This document shows positions 58,184 through 64,000 of a DNA stretch of 64,000 nt, one piece after another. Position numbers and translations under genes: made by a program. The stretch comes from Agelas oroides (Eukaryota > Porifera > Demospongiae > Agelasida > Agelasidae), in contig OX422183.1 of assembly GCA_949130485.1 (NCBI GenBank), positions 28,088,816 to 28,152,815 on the forward strand, read 5' to 3'. The notes beneath the pieces are model-generated. The model was given only the letters and a program-made list of their open reading frames with translations. It ran no database searches and was not told where the DNA came from. Numbering within the stretch: position 1 is the first letter of the stretch; each line of letters begins with the position of its first letter.

Positions 58184-59461
58184 GGAGCGAGCCTGAGTGA
58201 GCCCCACACTAGTGTGACAGCATTGCGCACGCGTGTGTTTATCTATGCTTGGACCGACCACTTACTGTAAATTTCAAATGAGCGCATTCAAATATTTCAT
58301 GAAGATCAATATCGCGAAGCATGTGAAGGCCGATGGAGGCGGCTCGAATGAAGTTGAAGCGTGCATGGCAACTAAATTCTGGTTTGTGCTTCTATACCGA
58401 CCACCAACGGCAGGCCCCTCACAGGCGGTGGTTGAGGTAGGAGACATGCATAAACAGCACTCATAAACGCCAGAAATTTAGCTCACGATTTCGGTGTAAA
58501 GCTTGGTCAATGCATGTGTAGCCACACTCAGGTATATTAAGGCCTGGCTCAACTTGTTTTTGACAAAAATGTTTTGTCATTTTTGTGATGCTATATCTTT
58601 GCACATAAAAGTGACATAGGGTTCTGGTCTGCACTCAAGCAATGGTCCACCAGTGAGAATTCATAAGGCTTCACAGTTGACCACGCCCATTTATCACGTG
58701 ATGCTGTACAGTCGTTGACAGTATGTCTGTTGCCGGTACTAAAGCAGCAATTCCGGAGATGTTAGAGAGCACTTTGGAGCATGAAACTTTGCATGAAGGC
58801 TAAGTACAATGTCACTTGATTTTGTTTTGGGAAACTTGCAACATATCCGCGTTCAGAACTGACAAAAGAGGCCTTCTTGGGGGTGTGGTCCAGGCGATTT
58901 TGGCTTGCCCAAAGACTACAGTAGCCTACCGCCGATTTCCCAAAATAAAATTGTAGAGTAAATGTGGGTACCTTCCTCCAGAAGACACAAACAGGCTCCT
59001 GCAACAGCTGCAAGAACTCCGTCTCGGTATCACCATCACCATCTCGACACCAACTCTGCCATTTTCATGACCTTGGCACAAGATTTAAGGTGGCAGGGAA
59101 CCCTGTGTTTTCAAGGTCAACAAACCTTGAATCCAAGCTAATAGAATTCTTTGTCTTTGTAAACTTTTAGCGCACAGTCCGTTTTGGGAAGGAGTTTAGT
59201 ACAGTGCTGTAGTGTCAGTAGCTGTGAGTAATGTGAAGTGCCTGCTTGTGAAAGCAAGCTTGTGTCTAGAGGCAGCAGAAAGGACACAGTGGCCAAGACT
59301 GTACTCCTTGGGCAGGCTTAACTAGAATGCGCAATATATAGTTGGTACTACGTTTCTGTTGACAAGAAAGCTGCAGAGGAGTTGCAGTGGCGGATTTAGG
59401 GGGTGCAAATTTTGCGTACATAACTGCAAGAGTCCATCAAATGATTATGCAGCAGTGGCAT

Positions 59462-59517
59462 AGTCTCGCGTGGCCACACCCATTTCCTTGCGGAACGGGG
59501 TGTGGCCACGCGAGACT
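59462..59517. mobile_element. 56-bp hairpin element with perfect 11-bp target duplication
   Basis: AGTCTCGCGTGGCCACACCC and its exact inverse form 20-bp perfect arms around a 16-base centre. AGCAGTGGCAT flanks both sides (59451-59461, 59518-59528) without mismatch. It is among the smallest insertions one could recognise and looks recent. Confidence 0.9.
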
Positions 59518-59635
59518 AGCAGTGGCATGCAGCAACAACAACCAGGCACAGTTACACACTCACGTATCAGTTCCTTACTGATCTCCAGACGTTTGACTAG
59601 GCCTAGAGTTGCTTCGAGATATTCAGTTCGGCCCG

Positions 59636-61755
59636 AGCGAATTTTTTTTTTGGACGAGGTTTGAGAACTCAGTCGCAAAACGACAGAAAATTAATGACAG
59701 GGTTGTACCCATTCCGGTAGCTGTACGTAATTGGAATGACGTAATATGCCTGTCAAGATCCGAGAAAGTCGCTGAGTTTGCCCGGTGTGTTGTTCCTTGA
59801 CGTCTGAAGTTGACAAGACTGTGTCAAAAGTCGTGATTCACCCACACAAAGTGAGAGGTTCAACTTTTCTATCAGCAAAGTACCGCTTTCAAGGCCTGCT
59901 GATAATTTACTTACTAAATACAGCACTGAAACGTTGGGTCTGTTGCCTTTGGCTTCCATCCAACTATCTGGCATGCACTATTTAGTATGGCATAGCTACC
60001 ATTGGCGTCAATACTTGATTTTAGCATTGTCATTTTACTCTGCGATCTGAACTCTTGGAATCAACTGTTTTCTAAACAATCAGTAAAGATTGACCAGTCT
60101 GTAGTGGTAAACATCATGGGTTAAAGAGACTTTGAATGTTGAGTGAATGTTTATCAGGTTTGATGTTGCTGGTGGATCACACATTACGATGAAGAACCAA
60201 ATCATTCAAGTCATCACAGTGTGTAAGAGAGGAACCTAATAGCAGAAGTATCACAATCACACAGCAAATGTTAGTTTAATGCAACTGCTTCTGTAAGATT
60301 GTGATAGCTCGGCTTTTATGTTCCCTGTTTACATGCTACAACTTTTGGTAGGAATCAATGTTTGGTAAATGAAGTTGGTCGATGTTTTAACCTACAGTAT
60401 GATGTACAAAATAGTGCATGCCTGTTGCTCTATGAGGGAACGCAAAGCAACACACCCAACAGTAAGTCTAACCTCGTCTAACCTTGTCTAACCTCGTCTA
60501 ACCTCTCACTTTGTGTGGGTGAATCATGACTTTTGACCCACCTTGAGATGGGCAAAGAACAACACACTGGGTATTCACACAGGGCCATGCAGCGACTTTC
60601 TCTGATCTTCACAGGCATATTACCTACCAGAATGGGTACAACCCTTTCCATCATTTTGGCGACTAAGTTCTTGAACCCTGTCTAAAAAATAATAGTTTGC
60701 GGGCCCTAGTCTTATGGACGCAAAGACAACACCTTATCCATCGACTTTTGTCCCCTCAGTATTCCATGTGTCACTGGCTGTCCAAACTGCGTGAGTGGAG
60801 TGACTTGAAATGCTATTGGAAATGTATAGCAACCCCCCTAACTGCACAGAAATCATTAACTATATATAGGTGCATGTGCCCAGCAAGACTAGTTGTTTCA
60901 TATCCTGTGTGTCCAGTGTATGACAGCAAAGTTTTTCATAGTTTTTCTGTACACACATAACTTTGGCATTGTCAAAAAATCTATGTGATGATGCCCTCAA
61001 CTTGGCAAAAATGTCAGGATAATCACAAGCATGATTACGGTAAAGCAGGGCTATTCCAATCGCAGTGTCATTCCAACAATCAAGCTAATGTCTCCACGAT
61101 ACTGTGGAGTTTAGCAAGGGAAAAACATTGTTGATATGTGTCAGCAGGCCTGCTTGATTCACAGAAGCATTTGATCTATTCTCTGGTATCAGAATTTCCC
61201 TTGCATGAAATACTATCAGAATATCCTGCTTTACCTTATGAAGTGAGAGGTTAGAGACATTTTCCGTCATCATTCTGCTGATCAAAACAAACACTTTCTG
61301 TAGAAGATTGTGATACTTCTGGTTCCTCTCTTACACACTGTGATGACTTGAATGATTTAATCCGGCCTTTATCGTTACGTGTGATTATTGATGCTTAGCC
61401 GGAAAACAGTTGATTCGAAGAGTTCAGATCGCAGAGTAAAATTACAATGCTAAAATCAAGTATTGATGCCAACGGTAGCTATGCCAGATAGTAGGATGGA
61501 AGCCAAAGGCAACAGACCCAACGTTTCAGTGCTGTATTTAGTAAGTAAATTATCAGCAGGCCTTGAAAAGCGGTACTTTGCTGATAGAAAATGCTTCTAA
61601 GTTCAACCTCTCACTTTGTGTGGGTAAATCACGACTTTTGACACAGTCTTGTCAACTTCAGACGGCAAGGAACAACACACTGGGCAAACTGAGCGACTTT
61701 CTCGGATATTACATCATTTCGTTTTGCGACTAAGTTCTCAAACCTCGTCCCACGT
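59636..61755. repeat. Foldback repeat, arms about 450-670 bp, with a third partial copy inside
   Basis: The left arm (about 59636-60310) includes ACGAGGTTTGAGAACT, GACTGTGTCAAAAGTCGTGA and AACGTTGGGTCTGTTGCC. The right arm (about 61290-61755) carries the same in reverse order. A shorter third copy lies at 60500-60690 (CCTCTCACTTTGTGTGGGTG to AAGTTCTTGAACC). The arms differ at scattered bases, so this is older than the 51837 element. Confidence 0.75.
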
Positions 61756-62660
61756 ACGAGTTTCGAAATCCACTGGATTTCGGATTTCAGAGTGGATTTC
61801 TGGATTTCACAGTGGATTTCTGGATTTCTGGATTTCAGTTTGGATTGATAAGGGGGAGAGGTGGGGTTAGTAATGCTTACTTCCACTCGTGAATGAGCCC
61901 CTCCCGTAGACAAGCTGTGAATTTTTTGAAATGTGCATTCATTTTGGTGCAGTCAAAGTTGTCCATTCCAAGAGTAGCGACAAACGTGAGTCTAGCCTGA
62001 CTTTGAGAGTAGCTCGGAACAAAAGCTGGCACAGATACATTGGTGGTTAGGATGCTACCTACAGTGAGCATGTAGATGCGTCCATCGAGTGGCAATTTTG
62101 GGTTCATGAATATATTAATGAGCTACTAAAACCCTTTTTAAAATTAGGCAAAGCAAGATTGCCCTAAAGCAAACCCTAACCCTGAAACTAGGAGTAACCC
62201 TGGTCCTGACTGTAACCCATGTTTATGTTTTCGTTAACCTCTGCCAAAAGACTTCACCGCCACCTTAAAGAGAGGCGAAGACTAATTCTCTGCGCAATGA
62301 ACTACCTATCCACTGTAGATTCCAAACAACTATTCACTTCATTCTAGTTTCATCGTTGAATCACAAAAGCAAGCGCAAAACATAGCTACTTCGCATCGCA
62401 CCCGCGAGGTGCACCAATGAGATATTATCGTAATCTCTCCGTATCACGCAAAATTATTGAGCCAGGCCTTAATATGCCTGAGACATTAGCTGCCCTGGCT
62501 GGAGAAATGGCTGGCTTATGTGATACTTAGCTACTTCTGGTGAGGACTTAGCTACTTATGCGTTATCAGGTTTGGCTTAAACAGTAGATAGTGACAACCC
62601 CTGCTGTGTGCCATGACAAATTAGTAAACCAGCAGTTTAATGCTTGCTCAGGCTCGCCCC

Positions 62661-64000
62661 ATGATGATGAATCATCTCACTAGTTAAAAGCGTGTTTGGA
62701 TAGTCTCGAACTCAGACCCCCCCTCCAAAGAGGTAAGCACAGCCTCTCAGTCTTGCTGTCAGCCGTGGAAACAAGTCATGCAACACAAACAGCCCTAGCG
62801 CTAGCCTGGAGACCGTCGTCCGAAATTATTCACGTACGTGCACATGCGTGTGCCGAGCATAGTAACCGTGGCTCTATTCGAGGGCGGCAATTATTTCACC
62901 CAGAGCTCCTGATTGTGCGGCTACTATTCGAGGGCGGCAGAAATATGGTTTCATGTGAAACAGTGAACAAAACTTCTGGATACCACACAAAGCGTCTTTT
63001 TTTTTAGTATTAATTTTTGTCCTGAAAGCAGTACAGGGTTTTCCGAATCTTTGCATCTCGCGTAAACCGTCGAGCGTTGCGCGTTAAATATGTCCTAACG
63101 AGCTTCGGTGGCTTCGATGCGTACTACAATAACAATCTTGAGGGGCTTCTCACTCTAAAGGCGGTCCATTCGAAAACAGTACAGTGCAGCGCTACAAATC
63201 ATGTCATGCGAGAGTAAGCGAACGAAAGCCTATGATAGCGATTTGCGTTGGCCGTCACTATTCTTGTCCCGTGCAAATCGGCTGCGTAGAAGCTGAGATC
63301 CGTAACTTGAAAGAGGACTTGCACACGACCTTTTTTCTGATCCTTTTTAATAGATACAGTGGTACAGTTCGTCATTTACGGTATGTTCACGTGGTCATGC
63401 AGTTGGTGCTGTATCTCTGAAACGGCTGGATGGATTTGAATGCAACTTGCACCAAATTGATCGTCATTAACTCGGCAATTCAACTGTCGTGATTTCGTAC
63501 CCTTGAAAGATGCTAGAAGCACAGATACTGCAACCTGACTATGAGGTATGTGCATGTGACATTTATGTAAAAATTTACTCTGCATGGACGCTTTATCCCA
63601 GTTCACTTAGTGACATATAGTTACTTCCAGGGTACTGAGTTGATTTTGCCTCACTTCCAATAGTGTGGCGTGAGCGTACCAGCATGTGTATGCTTGTACA
63701 AGTACAAGCGTACATTTACTAGTACTTGCATCATGAGTGTTGACGCTTCATGCTTATGCTTCATGTTCTCCCTCATTTGAAGCAAGGTAATTCTACAGCA
63801 TATCAGACGTTTGCCAGCACCATGTATGCACACATGCATGGATTTTCAGTCTTGTACCTGCATGTATCCGTATTAGGATTGTAACCAAGACTTTCCTATT
63901 TCTTCTCTCCTAGATAGTCTGTGATGGAGGACTGAAAAGTTTGCTGAGAAGATAGAAAACTCTGATGCAACTGTAGTTGCCAAAGATCTTATTTATTCAC
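62661..64000. other. Intergenic; direct repeat and possible repeat-derived 3' part
   Basis: CTATTCGAGGGCGGCA occurs twice 53 bp apart (62873 and 62926). A telomere-like AACCCTAACCCTGA word occurs upstream near 62170. At 63914 a strong pyrimidine-rich acceptor (CTTCTCTCCTAG) precedes a segment with an open frame to the window edge, but all three frames meet a stop soon after the acceptor. Confidence 0.4.

Larger units (their letters stand above)
58534..62474. mobile_element. Inner TIR element with TTAAGGCCTGGCTCAA ends
   Basis: ATATTAAGGCCTGGCTCAA at 58534 and its exact inverse TTGAGCCAGGCCTTAATAT at 62456 bound a 3.9-kb interior. The core TTAAGGCCTGG is shared with the 28786-30237 element. 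No transposase was recognised; open frames inside lack domains. Confidence 0.65.
58184..62660 (+). mobile_element. Candidate non-autonomous relative of the Helitron (shared asymmetric termini)
   Basis: The left end GGAGCGAGCCTGAGTGAGCC, continuing CCCACACTAGTGTGACAGCA, matches about 50 bp of the Helitron's right (5') terminus. The right end, read inward, is GGGGCGAGCCTGAGCAAGCA and matches the Helitron's left (3') terminus. No Rep or helicase was found inside. The interior is filled by another TIR element and a foldback, so this could also be two unrelated solo ends. Confidence 0.5.

Noticed and set aside
62160..62215. Telomeric repeat
   Set aside because: AACCCTAACCCT words are few and irregular here and at 3600-3680; not a telomere array.
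63914..64000. Exon at the right edge after a strong acceptor-like CTTCTCTCCTAG
   Set aside because: One frame (EKFAEKIENSDATVVAKDL) looks coding, but a TGA lies between it and the acceptor, and the other two frames stop within about 15 codons. It also does not continue the GTPase phase convincingly.

Overview
The window looks like nuclear DNA from an animal, most likely a marine invertebrate. There is no operon layout and coding density is very low. One gene is split into many short exons with GT-AG introns. Between the exons lie Helitron, CR1-like LINE, Tc1-like, TTAA-target and numerous foldback/MITE repeats. A sponge or similar early-branching animal is my guess from the overall texture; no sequence here proves the taxon.

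The one convincing host gene is on the + strand and runs across most of the window. Eleven exons (4829-4973, 7679-7722, 7789-7937, 15860-15938, 17187-17294, 35223-35451, 38765-39107, 40682-40809, 55462-55598, 56071-56182, 57110-57291) join in a consistent reading phase. Together they give 551 codons plus a stop, with the 5' end probably missing. The product is a dynamin-superfamily large GTPase: P-loop GRHKSGKST, a threonine-rich switch I, DTPG switch II, a TQHD in place of the usual TKxD, then a long helical region. Its introns reach about 18 kb and hold nearly all the repeats.

Region by region. 1-4.8 kb: no gene, dispersed repeats. 5-15.8 kb: exons 1-3 plus several TIR elements, a minisatellite-bearing repeat present as two inverted copies (10.6-11.2 and 14.5-15.7 kb), a G24/C23 tract and a Tc1-like remnant. 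17.3-35.2 kb: the large intron, holding a decayed Helitron with Rep and PIF1-type helicase (18.1-24.0 kb), tandem repeats, a TTAA-flanked element, a near-perfect 115-bp hairpin, an element carrying a signal-peptide ORF, and a TTAACCCT-type element. 35-41 kb: the G-domain and stalk exons. 41-55.4 kb: a 14.7-kb intron with a candidate extra exon, a deleted CR1-like LINE, a nested pair of TIR elements and two long-arm foldback elements; the second has a perfect 10-bp target duplication and sits about 130 bp before the next exon. 55.4-57.3 kb: the last three exons. 57.3-64 kb: intergenic repeats, including what looks like a non-autonomous relative of the Helitron termini.

The most interesting points are the asymmetric inverted termini shared by the Helitron and the 58.2-62.7 kb element, a family of AGYCT-ended hairpin elements with 11-bp target duplications, the element carrying a signal-peptide ORF, and the GTPase gene itself. 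All repeat boundaries, identities and exon joins were read by eye and need alignment to confirm.
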